The position numbers and the translations under genes were made by a program. Shown here in pieces: positions 6,979 to 15,011 of a DNA stretch of 19,701 bases. Positions within the stretch are counted from its first letter, which is position 1, and each line of letters begins with the position of its first letter. The stretch comes from MAG-121220-bin8 sp964433845 (GTDB taxonomy: Bacteria; Bacteroidota; Bacteroidia; Flavobacteriales; Flavobacteriaceae): contig CAYSTA010000030.1 of NCBI GenBank assembly GCA_964433845.1, positions 1 through 19,701 on the forward strand. The letters run 5' to 3'. Under the pieces are notes generated by a model, which worked only from the letters and a program-made list of their open reading frames with translations, was not told the DNA's origin and did not search any database.

Positions 6979-9171
6979 TTATTCTACTATTACTTCATCA
7001 GCAAAAATCCATGATGGATTATCTGCAGCAAAATGCCAATATGGTGCTGGACCAAAATTATTAGCTTTAACTCTAACAAACCTTCCAATTTTATTAACTG
7101 GTTGAGAAAAAGTTTGAATGTCGTTTACTTTACTTTTTTTACTAAGTGTTTTTTTATTAATTATTGGATTAAATGTAATCCAATCTTTTTTATCATTTGA
7201 GATTAAAAACTCAACTTTTGGAGGGAAAAATACAACATGATTAGTAACCTGAAGAAAACTAGTTGAAATATTTTTAATCATTTTTTCTTCACCTAAATCA
7301 ATAATAGCATCCATATCATTGCCAACAAAACCAAGCCAATTGGAGTAAAAACTACTTCCACCTAAAGCACCATCAGTAAGCACTTGAGGATCTTCATTAG
7401 CATATTTTGTAGGTTTGGTTAATAATGTAACTTCTTTAGACTTTGCAGAATTATCTTTAACTGCTAATTTTAATGCTTTTTCATAATAATATACATACTC
7501 ATCGACAGTAAAACCCATTTCATTCATCAAATCAATATTATTATTTTTCGTTACATTTTTAAACCTTTTTATTCTATTAAGAACTATCTCAGGAATTATT
7601 TTTATTCCATTTTCAAAAACTGTTAATGGAAAATTATCTGAAAAATTTTTCCTATGAGCTTCCAAAGAAGCATAATCAATAGACAATCTAGCTTTTTCAA
7701 CTCTATTTGAATATCTTTTATTGTCTTTTACTTGTTCTAATGCTTTATCAAATAAGTCATTATAATAAATAAGTTTTTCAGGTCTCAAAAAAGATTCAAA
7801 ACCTTGAGATGGATCACCATATAAAAAAAGGAAAAAATCTGTATTCTTACTTATTTCTTCAGAAATATCATTTACATATTCTTTTATATATTTAGAAGCA
7901 TTTCCATAGTAGTGATTACAAAAATCATCTAGTAAATCATGGAAAGACAAATCTGGATTCCATAATAATTTTGCCATAATATAACTTCTTAATTCAAACA
8001 ATTCACTTGGATTTCTACTGTGTTGTTGAAAAATCCATTTTGCATTATTATCAACAAATAAGTTAATATTTGGTTTAATTGTATTCCAGTTTGGGAAAGG
8101 AGCTAAAAAGTTTGTAAACTGAGTAGTATAATCCCATATACGTATATTATTAGTTAATTTAGACCAACCTTTCAAATCTTCATAAAAATCTATACATCCT
8201 TCTGAAATAGGTATTCTTCTATTACATTCTATGGAACAAAGGGTTATTAACACATTATCCTTTGGGATAATTGTAGTCGGTTTTCGAGTATATTGATAAG
8301 CAAGAGTAGAAATTGTCTTATCCTTAAAATTATCTGCTACTTTATTTACAAATGAAATCATACTTGCTGCTGGACCTCCAAAATCATTGTGAAGTTTTTC
8401 ACATTCATCACACTTACAATAAGATGTGTTATCGTCTTGACTTACAGAAACAACATCATACTCTGGATATTTTTCAAAAAGATCTGAAACTTTATCTACA
8501 ACGATATTATAAACTTCATTATTTGTTAAGCAAAGTTGAGTTGGTAATCTCTTGCCATTTCTTAAAGCATAAAATTCAGGGTTGGATTCATAATAAATTT
8601 CTTCTGGCACGAACCTATGAAAAGTATGAACTCTCGCTTCAGGTATATAATTTGGAAAAGCACTTGTAGTTACTTTTGATTTGTCAGCAAAAGTTGAGTC
8701 ATTATAAAAAAGCCTAGAATGAACAGTTCTTGTTTTAACAGGAGGTTTATGTAAGAAATTAAATTTCTTTGGAATTTTTAATGAACTTATTTTCTTGTAG
8801 AAAGTATAATTACTTGACAACCATCTCACGTTTAAATATTTTTCAATAAACTCATAGGTGGCAAAAAATAAAAGCTTTTTACTATTAGCAGAAATATTAA
8901 CCAATGAATCTTTAAATGAAATTGAGATAAAATCGTCTATAGAATCATTCTCTATAGATAAAACAATAGCTTTATTATTTGAAATCTGATTAGATATATT
9001 AAGTTTTAGACCAATTGTTTTATTAAGATAAACATTTAGTGAATCGGCAATATCAAAATTATTTTTATCAGAAATTATAGAAAAATTTGACATTTCTGCT
9101 TTACTAATAATTATTTCATTATTTGTACAAGAAGTTGTAAAAAAAATAAATAAAAAAAATAGTTTTCTCAT
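6979..9171 (-). CDS. DUF4838 glycosidase-like lipoprotein with C-terminal discoidin (F5/8 type C) domain
   Basis: The 730-residue protein has a short hydrophobic leader ending in C15 (FFTTSC), a probable lipoprotein signal. Residues about 25-140 resemble the N-terminal beta domain of GH20/GH67-like enzymes (ATYEFIEKYLNVRWL at 104-118). Residues about 180-430 carry DUF4838 hallmarks: VHTFHRFVPEE, NPEFYALRNGKR, SVSQDDNTSYCKCDEC with a C252/C254/C257 cluster, and IWDYTTQF. Residues about 595-730 look like a discoidin carbohydrate-binding domain (IDLGEEKMIKNI, GRFVRVKANN, IFADEVIVE). The family is thought to act on carbohydrates, but no reaction is firmly known to me. Its ATG shares a base with the stop of the peptidase gene (TAATG), and it sits nine bases before glpK. 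The context suggests it delivers a glycerol-containing substrate; that is inference. Confidence 0.82.
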   Translation of the reverse strand: MRKLFFLFIFFTTSCTNNEIIISKAEMSNFSIISDKNNFDIADSLNVYLNKTIGLKLNISNQISNNKAIVLSIENDSIDDFISISFKDSLVNISANSKKLLFFATYEFIEKYLNVRWLSSNYTFYKKISSLKIPKKFNFLHKPPVKTRTVHSRLFYNDSTFADKSKVTTSAFPNYIPEARVHTFHRFVPEEIYYESNPEFYALRNGKRLPTQLCLTNNEVYNIVVDKVSDLFEKYPEYDVVSVSQDDNTSYCKCDECEKLHNDFGGPAASMISFVNKVADNFKDKTISTLAYQYTRKPTTIIPKDNVLITLCSIECNRRIPISEGCIDFYEDLKGWSKLTNNIRIWDYTTQFTNFLAPFPNWNTIKPNINLFVDNNAKWIFQQHSRNPSELFELRSYIMAKLLWNPDLSFHDLLDDFCNHYYGNASKYIKEYVNDISEEISKNTDFFLFLYGDPSQGFESFLRPEKLIYYNDLFDKALEQVKDNKRYSNRVEKARLSIDYASLEAHRKNFSDNFPLTVFENGIKIIPEIVLNRIKRFKNVTKNNNIDLMNEMGFTVDEYVYYYEKALKLAVKDNSAKSKEVTLLTKPTKYANEDPQVLTDGALGGSSFYSNWLGFVGNDMDAIIDLGEEKMIKNISTSFLQVTNHVVFFPPKVEFLISNDKKDWITFNPIINKKTLSKKSKVNDIQTFSQPVNKIGRFVRVKANNFGPAPYWHFAADNPSWIFADEVIVE

Positions 9172-10406
9172 TAGAATATTACATTTTTAGATAAGATTTT
9201 ATTTTTACGTTTAACTTTAACTATAACCTTATCTCCTTTTTTAATTTTCGATAAACTCTTCATGTATGACATCATATCTGTAATATCAGTCTTTCCTAAT
9301 TTAATAACTATATCACCCTTTTCAAAACCAGCTTTTTCGGCAGGTCTTCCACTGGAAACTCCATCAATCCTCATGCCTTTTCCTTCAAATAAATAATCTG
9401 GAATTACACCCAAGGTAACCTTAAACCTTGGAACATCTTGACTTTCATTTTTTGTTTTTCTAAAAGACAATTTTCCATTATCATCTAAATCAGAAATAAT
9501 TGAAAAAATATAGTTTGAGATTAATTCCATCCCATAATAATTGATCAAATCACTATCGTCACTTGGCTTATGGTAATCTGAATGTTGTCCAGTAAAAAAA
9601 TGCAATACTGGAATATCCTGTAAATAAAATGAAGTATGGTCAGATGGACCTACGCCAGATTCATTTTCAATTATTTTAAAATCTTTATTGTTTGATTTAA
9701 TGGTTTGTTTAAATATTGGAGAAGTTCCTAGTCCATAAATTGCTAAAGACCTTTCATTATTTAATCTTCCAACCATATCCATATTTATCATATAATTAAT
9801 AGTATTAATATCAATTGTAGGATTTTTCACAAAATAATTAGATCCTAACAAACCCAATTCCTCCCCTGAAAAAGCAATAAATAAATAATTGTTGTTAACC
9901 TTTTTATTTTCTTTAAGTTTAGAAGCTAGGTCTAACATTAACGCTACTCCACTTGCATTATCATCAGCACCATTATGTATTTTTATTTCTGAATCTCTAT
10001 ATAATGAACCTTCTCCTCCATATCCTAAATGATCGTAATGAGCACCTATTACAACAGTAGATGGTGCATTATTATCCATAAATGCTAATACATTATTTCC
10101 TGTAATGCTTGAATCAACGATAGAATCATTAAATTTAATTTCATCATGAGGATTTGATTTAGGTTTAAAACTAAAACTCTGTAAAAATTCATTATTCCCT
10201 TTTTTTATAAAATCAAGATCAGAAAATCTTTGTGAAATATAATTTGCTGCTGTTTTTTCCCCTTCGGATCCAGTTTCTCTTCCTTCTAGATCATCTGATG
10301 ACAGAAATTCAACATCTTCTTTTAATTTATTTTGATGTTCATAGGGTAAATTGCAAGAAAATATTATAATTAAAAATAAGTTTATATATGTTAATGGATT
10401 TCTCAT
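9171..10406 (-). CDS. M28-family zinc aminopeptidase lipoprotein with PDZ domain
   Basis: The 411-residue protein has a hydrophobic leader ending at C18 (IIIFSC), so it is probably an envelope lipoprotein. A protease-associated-like N-terminal part is followed by the M28 metallopeptidase core with all five expected zinc ligands in order: H123 (GAHYDHLG), D148 (GADDNASG), E182/E183 (SGEELGLLG, base and ligand), D210 (NMDMVGR) and H279 (SDYHKPSDD). Residues about 328-411 form a C-terminal PDZ domain (TLGVIPDY, AGFEKGDIVIKLG). It should remove N-terminal residues from peptides in the periplasm or at the surface. It is the first gene of the operon with the glycerol genes, and lies back to back with a TolB-like gene. 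Its promoter must lie within the 41-base divergent gap, where I see no exact TAnnTTTG on this strand. Confidence 0.92.
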   Translation of the reverse strand: MRNPLTYINLFLIIIFSCNLPYEHQNKLKEDVEFLSSDDLEGRETGSEGEKTAANYISQRFSDLDFIKKGNNEFLQSFSFKPKSNPHDEIKFNDSIVDSSITGNNVLAFMDNNAPSTVVIGAHYDHLGYGGEGSLYRDSEIKIHNGADDNASGVALMLDLASKLKENKKVNNNYLFIAFSGEELGLLGSNYFVKNPTIDINTINYMINMDMVGRLNNERSLAIYGLGTSPIFKQTIKSNNKDFKIIENESGVGPSDHTSFYLQDIPVLHFFTGQHSDYHKPSDDSDLINYYGMELISNYIFSIISDLDDNGKLSFRKTKNESQDVPRFKVTLGVIPDYLFEGKGMRIDGVSSGRPAEKAGFEKGDIVIKLGKTDITDMMSYMKSLSKIKKGDKVIVKVKRKNKILSKNVIF

Positions 10407-10416
10407 AATTTGTATT

Positions 10417-10424
10417 TATTTTTG
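10417..10424 (+). promoter_or_regulatory. Bacteroidetes -7 promoter element for the TolB-like gene
   Basis: TATTTTTG is an exact match to the Bacteroidetes sigma-factor -7 consensus TAnnTTTG. It lies 23 bases before the ATG at 10448, which would give a leader of about 15-18 bases. No clear -33 TTG is present at the expected distance. The gap of 41 bases must also contain the promoter of the opposite operon. Confidence 0.5.
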
Positions 10425-10447
10425 GGCGCAAATTACAAATTTTAATT

Positions 10448-11503
10448 ATGAAATATTTATTCATTCCACTGATTTTATTTGCTTTATTTTCTTGTAAAGA
10501 AAATTCTAATTCATTAATCTATGAAGATGAAAAGAACTTCAAATCTATTAAACAAATAACTTTTGGAGGAGATAATGCGGAAGCATATTGGAGTTTTGAT
10601 GATAAAAATTTAATTTTTCAATCAAATAATAATAATTGGAATGTAGAGTGTGATCAAATGTTTTTAATGAATTCTTCTGACACTTTTAATGAAACTGTTC
10701 CACAAATGGTTAGTACAGGTTTTGGAAGAACAACATGTTCTTATTTTCTCCCTGATAATAAGCATTTCATATATGCATCAACTCATGAAAAAGATAAAAA
10801 GTGTCCTGAAGTTCCACTAAGAAAAGAAGGAAAATACGTCTGGCCTATTTATGATTCTTTCGATATTTATATTTCTGATTTAAAAGGAAATATAACAGGA
10901 AAATTAACCAATGAAATTGGTTATGATGCTGAAGCAACAGTTTCTCCAAAGGGTGATAAAATAGTATTTACATCTACACGAAATGGTGACTTAGATTTAT
11001 ATACTATGGACATAGACGGTTCAAATGTTAAACAAATAACATTTGAACTAGGATATGATGGAGGAGCATTTTTTTCTCCCGATGGATCAAAGTTGATTTT
11101 TAGATCTTCCAGACCAAAAAATGAAAAAGAAATAAAAGAATATAAAGAATTATTAAGCCAAGGATTAGTACAGCCTACAAATATGGAATTATATATATGT
11201 GATTCCAACGGAGATAACTTACGTCAATTAACGGATTTAGGTAATGCAAATTGGAGTCCATTCTTTCATCCTTCTGGAAAAAAAGTTATTTTTTCTTCAA
11301 ATTTTGAAGCTGAAAAAGGTTTTCCCTTTAATCTATATATGATAGATTTAGATGGAAAAAATCTAACTAGGATAACACATGGCGAAACTTTTGATGCATT
11401 TCCAGTTTTTTCAAATGATGGCACAAGATTAGCTTTTTCATCCAATAGAAATAACGGAGGTACTAGAGATACCAACTTGTTTATAGCTGAGTGGAAAGAT
11501 TAG
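10448..11503 (+). CDS. TolB-like WD40/PD40 beta-propeller lipoprotein
   Basis: The 351-residue protein starts with a lipoprotein signal (MKYLFIPLILFALFSC, lipid-carrying Cys at 16). The rest is a series of PD40-type propeller blades: KQITFGGDNAEAYWS, SPKGDKIVFTSTRNGDLDLY, SPDGSKLIFRSSR, HPSGKKVIFSSN and SNDGTRLAFSSNRN, each a turn S.DG..L.F.S followed by a D.DG....IT strand. There is no catalytic domain as in S9 peptidases, so it is a binding or scaffold protein of the envelope. It is the only protein gene on the plus strand, divergent from the M28 peptidase, and its stop lies six bases from the end of the opposing yceI-like gene. Co-occurrence with a peptidase hints at peptide or protein handling, but no ligand can be named. 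Confidence 0.85.
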   Translation: MKYLFIPLILFALFSCKENSNSLIYEDEKNFKSIKQITFGGDNAEAYWSFDDKNLIFQSNNNNWNVECDQMFLMNSSDTFNETVPQMVSTGFGRTTCSYFLPDNKHFIYASTHEKDKKCPEVPLRKEGKYVWPIYDSFDIYISDLKGNITGKLTNEIGYDAEATVSPKGDKIVFTSTRNGDLDLYTMDIDGSNVKQITFELGYDGGAFFSPDGSKLIFRSSRPKNEKEIKEYKELLSQGLVQPTNMELYICDSNGDNLRQLTDLGNANWSPFFHPSGKKVIFSSNFEAEKGFPFNLYMIDLDGKNLTRITHGETFDAFPVFSNDGTRLAFSSNRNNGGTRDTNLFIAEWKD

Positions 11504-11509
11504 ATAAGT

Positions 11510-12052
11510 CTAAATCCTTTTAAAAACTAGCTTATAAGATATTTTTGTAAAATCCTCTATCTTTTTAAGCATTAAAGAAGGAAGTTCTATATTAAAATCT
11601 GTAAGAACTATAGAAAAAGTCCCTTCCATAAATATTTTTTCCCCATCTTTTAAAAATGAGGCTTCTACATTTTTATTTACTTTTTTTCCACGAAAATCTA
11701 ATTCTCCTTTTAAAGCAATAGTGTTTTCTGAAATTAAAATTTGATCAGAATAAAATTTTACTTGTGGATGATTAAAAGCATCTAAAACTCTTAGGGCATT
11801 TGAATCTCTATTACCAATTCCACTATCAAAATCAACAATATTAGCAGCTATTGCAATTTTACCACCATCATCTATTAAGACAAGAACACCCTTCACCTTA
11901 TTATTAGTTCCTATCCACCTATGTAGTAAATGTTTTGCCTGGTATTCGATGTAGGATTTCTCAGAATCTAACATCCACTGAACATTATCTTGAGAAAAAG
12001 AATCAATTAATGGAATTATTAATATTAGAAATATTAGAACATTCTTTCTCAT
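11510..12052 (-). CDS. YceI-family periplasmic lipid-binding protein
   Basis: The 180-residue protein has a signal peptide ending near residue 21 (LIDSFSQ). The remainder fits the YceI lipocalin-like fold: WMLDSEKSYIEYQAKH at the start, a middle segment with NIVDFDSGIGNRDSNALRVLDAFNHPQVKF, which is the family's most conserved stretch, then LKGELDFRGKKV and a final strand KISYKLVFK. Known family members bind polyisoprenoid or quinone-like lipids in a barrel. In E. coli yceI follows yceJ, a cytochrome b561 homologue; here it follows a haem-protein-like membrane gene by one base. It is the last gene of its operon, and converges on the TolB-like gene. Confidence 0.9.
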   Translation of the reverse strand: MRKNVLIFLILIIPLIDSFSQDNVQWMLDSEKSYIEYQAKHLLHRWIGTNNKVKGVLVLIDDGGKIAIAANIVDFDSGIGNRDSNALRVLDAFNHPQVKFYSDQILISENTIALKGELDFRGKKVNKNVEASFLKDGEKIFMEGTFSIVLTDFNIELPSLMLKKIEDFTKISYKLVFKRI

Positions 12053-12053
12053 A

Positions 12054-12653
12054 TTAAAATTTTATAACTAAAACGGCAGTAGCATAACTTGCAAAAGCAG
12101 TATAGGCTGCAGCTTTGTGGGTGTCTTTATTCTTATCCTTATAATGGTTTGTAGCAACCATTGCTGAAAAATGAATGGTTGCCAAAATTTTATGAGCTTT
12201 AATTGAATTAAATCCTTTAGCTTTTTTATTAATTAAAGGAGGTGGCGCAAATAAAGAAAGTCCTGCTCCAGTGAAATATCCAATATTAACAATATTACCC
12301 ATTGTTTTATGAGTATTACGTAAACTCTCATCTCCATTATAAAGTTTTCCTCCAATGATTCCTTGCGCAACCATGGAAGCTAAAGTAATATACCCAATTA
12401 CTTGGTGAGCATTGAGCATGTTTTTTCTAATCTTAAGTTCCCTTTCTCTATTCTGGATATTAAGATCTGAAATTCCTGTTTTTCTAAACAAACCATTTTT
12501 TCCCCAAAGTAAACTTTGAGTAAAAACCATTCTTTCAGGAAGCAATTCTATTTGTTTTTCTTCTTCAGAAATCAGATTAAAAAGATCCTCTTTTTCCTGA
12601 GAATAATTTATAGAAATTGAAAAGAAAATAAAAATGAATAAAATCTTTTTCAT
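12054..12653 (-). CDS. Four-helix, histidine-rich membrane protein with internal duplication (cytochrome b561-like)
   Basis: I choose ATG 12653 (199 residues); a longer frame to 12707 runs into the upstream gene and lacks a signal, whereas this start gives a clean signal peptide (MKKILFIFIFFSISINYSQ). After a polar region to about residue 80, four hydrophobic helices follow at about 84-101, 117-136, 153-169 and 180-197. Histidines sit at 83, 115, 154, 161, 170 and 179. The first and second pairs of helices repeat each other: NAHQVIGYITLASMVA and NTHKTMGN against KAHKILATIHFSAMVA and DTHKAAAY. Helix-start histidines in pairs suggest b-type haem ligation as in cytochrome b561, but I cannot assign the family with certainty. 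It lies 5 bases after the subunit 3 gene and 1 base before yceI, so it may carry electrons from the dehydrogenase. Confidence 0.75.
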   Translation of the reverse strand: MKKILFIFIFFSISINYSQEKEDLFNLISEEEKQIELLPERMVFTQSLLWGKNGLFRKTGISDLNIQNRERELKIRKNMLNAHQVIGYITLASMVAQGIIGGKLYNGDESLRNTHKTMGNIVNIGYFTGAGLSLFAPPPLINKKAKGFNSIKAHKILATIHFSAMVATNHYKDKNKDTHKAAAYTAFASYATAVLVIKF

Positions 12654-12658
12654 ATAAA

Positions 12659-13300
12659 TTATATTGACCAAGCTCTTCCTCCTGTTGTTTCTTCTAAATC
12701 GACACAACCTTCTTGCATTCCAGGAATAGGTCTATAAACTAAAACATTTTCACCTATATATTTTGATCCCTTAAAAGCCGTTATGGTTAATTGTCTAATA
12801 GTAGTTATAAAATTGTATGAAAGCGCTTCATCAGAAATTTTATTTTTATTATCATTAAATTTATTTGAAAATTTTCTATAAGCTGTTTTCCATTCACTCT
12901 GTGATTTTATATTGCTTTTTAAAAAATATATTAAGCTTATTTCCAAATCATTTCTACCTAAATCACTAAAAGAAGTTTTTTTAGATTTTATTAAACAATC
13001 TTTTAAAAAAGAATTAAAAGATTTTTTTAATAATATTTGCTCTTTTTTTTCAGACACATTATATATATAATGATCAATGAATTTTATAAGGTTTAAATCT
13101 TTAGAGCCAGGAATTTCTTCATCAGAAGGTATTATTAAGTCTGTTAGTTCAGATATTACATTTATATGACTTGAGTTAAAAAAAATAGGTTTCCAGTCTA
13201 AATCATTTTTACAGCTTTGTAGTAAACTTAATACAGCTGGAGATAATGTTATAGTACCTAAACTTAATCCTAATTTTTTAATTGCTTTTCTCCTATCCAT
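12659..13300 (-). CDS. Gluconate 2-dehydrogenase subunit 3 family protein with Tat signal
   Basis: The 213-residue protein starts with a twin-arginine signal (DRRKAIKKLGLSLG, R3-R4) and a hydrophobic stretch ending at C30 (LLQSC), so it may be a Tat-exported lipoprotein. The body has the helical pattern of the small subunit of membrane-bound GMC dehydrogenases: LTDLIIPSDEEIPGSKDLNLIKFID at about 52-76 and the conserved end GCVDLEETTGGRAWS near the C-terminus. In gluconate, fructose and glucoside 3-dehydrogenases this subunit is known to chaperone the flavoprotein, which has no signal of its own, through the Tat pore. One base separates it from the GMC gene. This context makes the pairing very likely. 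Confidence 0.88.
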   Translation of the reverse strand: MDRRKAIKKLGLSLGTITLSPAVLSLLQSCKNDLDWKPIFFNSSHINVISELTDLIIPSDEEIPGSKDLNLIKFIDHYIYNVSEKKEQILLKKSFNSFLKDCLIKSKKTSFSDLGRNDLEISLIYFLKSNIKSQSEWKTAYRKFSNKFNDNKNKISDEALSYNFITTIRQLTITAFKGSKYIGENVLVYRPIPGMQEGCVDLEETTGGRAWSI

Positions 13301-13301
13301 C

Positions 13302-14993
13302 TTAAATATTTTTTTTCTTTAATTCTTTAACAGCGTAATTTACAGCTCTTGCTGTTAGAGCCATATAAGTTAAAGATGGGTTAACATTACCTGATGATGT
13401 CATAGCTGAACCATCTGTAACAAAAACATTTTTTACAGAATGAATCTGGTTATATTTATTTAAAACAGATGTTTTAGGATTTCTTCCCATTCGTGCAGTT
13501 CCCATTTCATGAATACCAAGACCTAATGCATAAGTTTTATCATAACCCTTTACATCTTTAAATCCTGCTTTTTCTAACATTTCAACAGCCTGATTTATCA
13601 TGTCTTTTCTCATTTTTAATTCATTTTCTCTAATCTTAGCATCAAATGTCACAGTTGGTAATCCCCATTTATCTTTTTTCTCATAATTCAAATACATTCT
13701 ATTATCATGATATGGTAAAATTTCTCCAAAACCACCTAGGCCCATTTTCCAATCTCCAGGAGATAAAATCGCTTCTTTTAAATCTTTTCCATAAGAAAGT
13801 TCTGCAATAGATTGAGTCCAATCTGTTCTACTAGCACCTCCTTGGTAACCATATCCTCTAATAAAATCATTTTGATTAGTATTTCCTCCTATATTTCTAA
13901 ACTTAGGAATATAAACTCCCGTAGGTCTTCTACCTGTATAATATTTATCCTTAAATCCATCAAAATTTCCACTAGCACCAGCTTTAAAATGATGATCCAT
14001 TAAATTATGACCTAGTTCTCCAGAATCATTTCCCATTCCATTAGGAAATCTATTAGATTTTGATTGCATTAAAATAGAAGTTGTGCCTACAGTTGAAGCA
14101 CAAACAAAAATAATTTTAGCCCTATATTCGTAAGTCTGTTTAGTTTCTGAATCAATTATTTTAACTCCAGTGGCTCTTTTCTTATTTTCATCATACATAA
14201 TTTCATAAACAACTGAATAAGGTCTTAAAGTCATATTTCCCGAATCTTCAGCTGCAGGAAGTGTAGATGAATTACTGCTAAAATAGGCTCCAAATGGACA
14301 ACCTCTTCTACAAAGTTTTCTATATTGACATGTTACCCTTCCTCTACCAGGTTTTGTTCCTTCTGTAATATTGGCAACTCTACCCAAAGTTAAAACTCTA
14401 TCATTATATTTTTTGGACAGTGTATCTTTTAAAACTTCCTCAACACAATTCATTTTCATAGGTTTTAATAATTTACCGCTTGGATATTGTGGAAGTCCTA
14501 AGTTTTCTCCACTTACTCCAATATAATCTTCTACATAGTCATACCATGGTGCTAAATCATTATATCTTATTGGCCAGTCAACAGCAATACCTTCTTTTGC
14601 ATTTCCTTCAAAATCAAATTGTGTCAAACGGTGACTTTGTCTTCCCCAAAGTAAAGATCTTCCACCAACATGATATCCTCTTATCCAATCAAATCTTTTA
14701 TCTTCATTATAAGGATGATCAATATCATCCACAAACATATGTTTTGTCGATTCTGAATTTACATAGCCTGTTCTACTTTGTTTTGGTTGTCGTTCTTTAA
14801 TTGCATTAGTTATTTGATCTCCAGAAGGAAAATCCCATTTATCCATGTTTGCAGTTGTATAATCTGAAGGATGGTTTATCATTCTACCTCTTTCTAAAAC
14901 AAGAGTTTTTAAACCGTTTTCACATAATTCTTTGGCTGCCCATCCGCCACTAACACCAGTGCCTATAACAATTGCATCAAAATTATTATTCAT
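13302..14993 (-). CDS. GMC-family FAD dehydrogenase, large subunit (sugar or alcohol dehydrogenase)
   Basis: The 563-residue flavoprotein has the FAD motif GTGVSGG at 11-17 with E35 for the ribose, the GMC loop GGRSLLWG at 110-117, and the catalytic pair H495 (HEMGTARMG) and N538 (GNVNPSLTYM). Cysteines 222, 228 and 232 (CQYRKLCRRGC) have the C-x5-C-x3-C spacing known for the 3Fe-4S cluster of Burkholderia FAD glucose dehydrogenase, so an iron-sulfur relay is likely. There is no signal peptide; export would rely on the Tat signal of the adjacent subunit. The family oxidises sugars such as gluconate, fructose, or glycosides at C3. The neighbouring Gfo/Idh/MocA enzyme fits a sugar substrate. 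No cytochrome c subunit is encoded nearby. Which sugar or polyol is oxidised cannot be read from the sequence. Confidence 0.92.
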   Translation of the reverse strand: MNNNFDAIVIGTGVSGGWAAKELCENGLKTLVLERGRMINHPSDYTTANMDKWDFPSGDQITNAIKERQPKQSRTGYVNSESTKHMFVDDIDHPYNEDKRFDWIRGYHVGGRSLLWGRQSHRLTQFDFEGNAKEGIAVDWPIRYNDLAPWYDYVEDYIGVSGENLGLPQYPSGKLLKPMKMNCVEEVLKDTLSKKYNDRVLTLGRVANITEGTKPGRGRVTCQYRKLCRRGCPFGAYFSSNSSTLPAAEDSGNMTLRPYSVVYEIMYDENKKRATGVKIIDSETKQTYEYRAKIIFVCASTVGTTSILMQSKSNRFPNGMGNDSGELGHNLMDHHFKAGASGNFDGFKDKYYTGRRPTGVYIPKFRNIGGNTNQNDFIRGYGYQGGASRTDWTQSIAELSYGKDLKEAILSPGDWKMGLGGFGEILPYHDNRMYLNYEKKDKWGLPTVTFDAKIRENELKMRKDMINQAVEMLEKAGFKDVKGYDKTYALGLGIHEMGTARMGRNPKTSVLNKYNQIHSVKNVFVTDGSAMTSSGNVNPSLTYMALTARAVNYAVKELKKKNI

Positions 14994-15011
14994 ACTATAA
15001 AATAATATAGC

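Larger units (their letters stand above)
2618..10406 (-). other. Six-gene operon: peptidase, DUF4838, glpK, glpD, glpF, epimerase-like
   Basis: All six genes run on the minus strand with junctions of -1 (TAATG), +9, -26, +2 and -1 (TAATG) bases. No gap is large enough for an internal promoter or terminator, although a promoter inside a coding region cannot be excluded. The core kinase-dehydrogenase-facilitator set is a complete glycerol to dihydroxyacetone phosphate route. No glpR-type regulator is found in the window. Confidence 0.85.

Noticed and set aside
8352..8669. Plus-strand open frame opposite the DUF4838 gene
   Set aside because: It is a shadow of conserved coding sequence, with no domain or signal recognised.
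10448..11503. Possibility that the propeller lipoprotein is the N-terminal part of a broken S9 peptidase
   Set aside because: The frame ends cleanly with a complete last blade and the next gene starts on the other strand six bases later; no peptidase remnant is visible.
12654..12707. N-terminal extension of 18 codons before the four-helix membrane protein
   Set aside because: It overlaps the end of the subunit 3 gene, is highly basic (MCRFRRNNRRKS), and would mask the clear signal peptide starting at ATG 12653.
14480..14800. Plus-strand open frame opposite the GMC gene
   Set aside because: Composition is that of a shadow frame (rich in Leu, His, Gln) and the opposite strand carries a well conserved enzyme.
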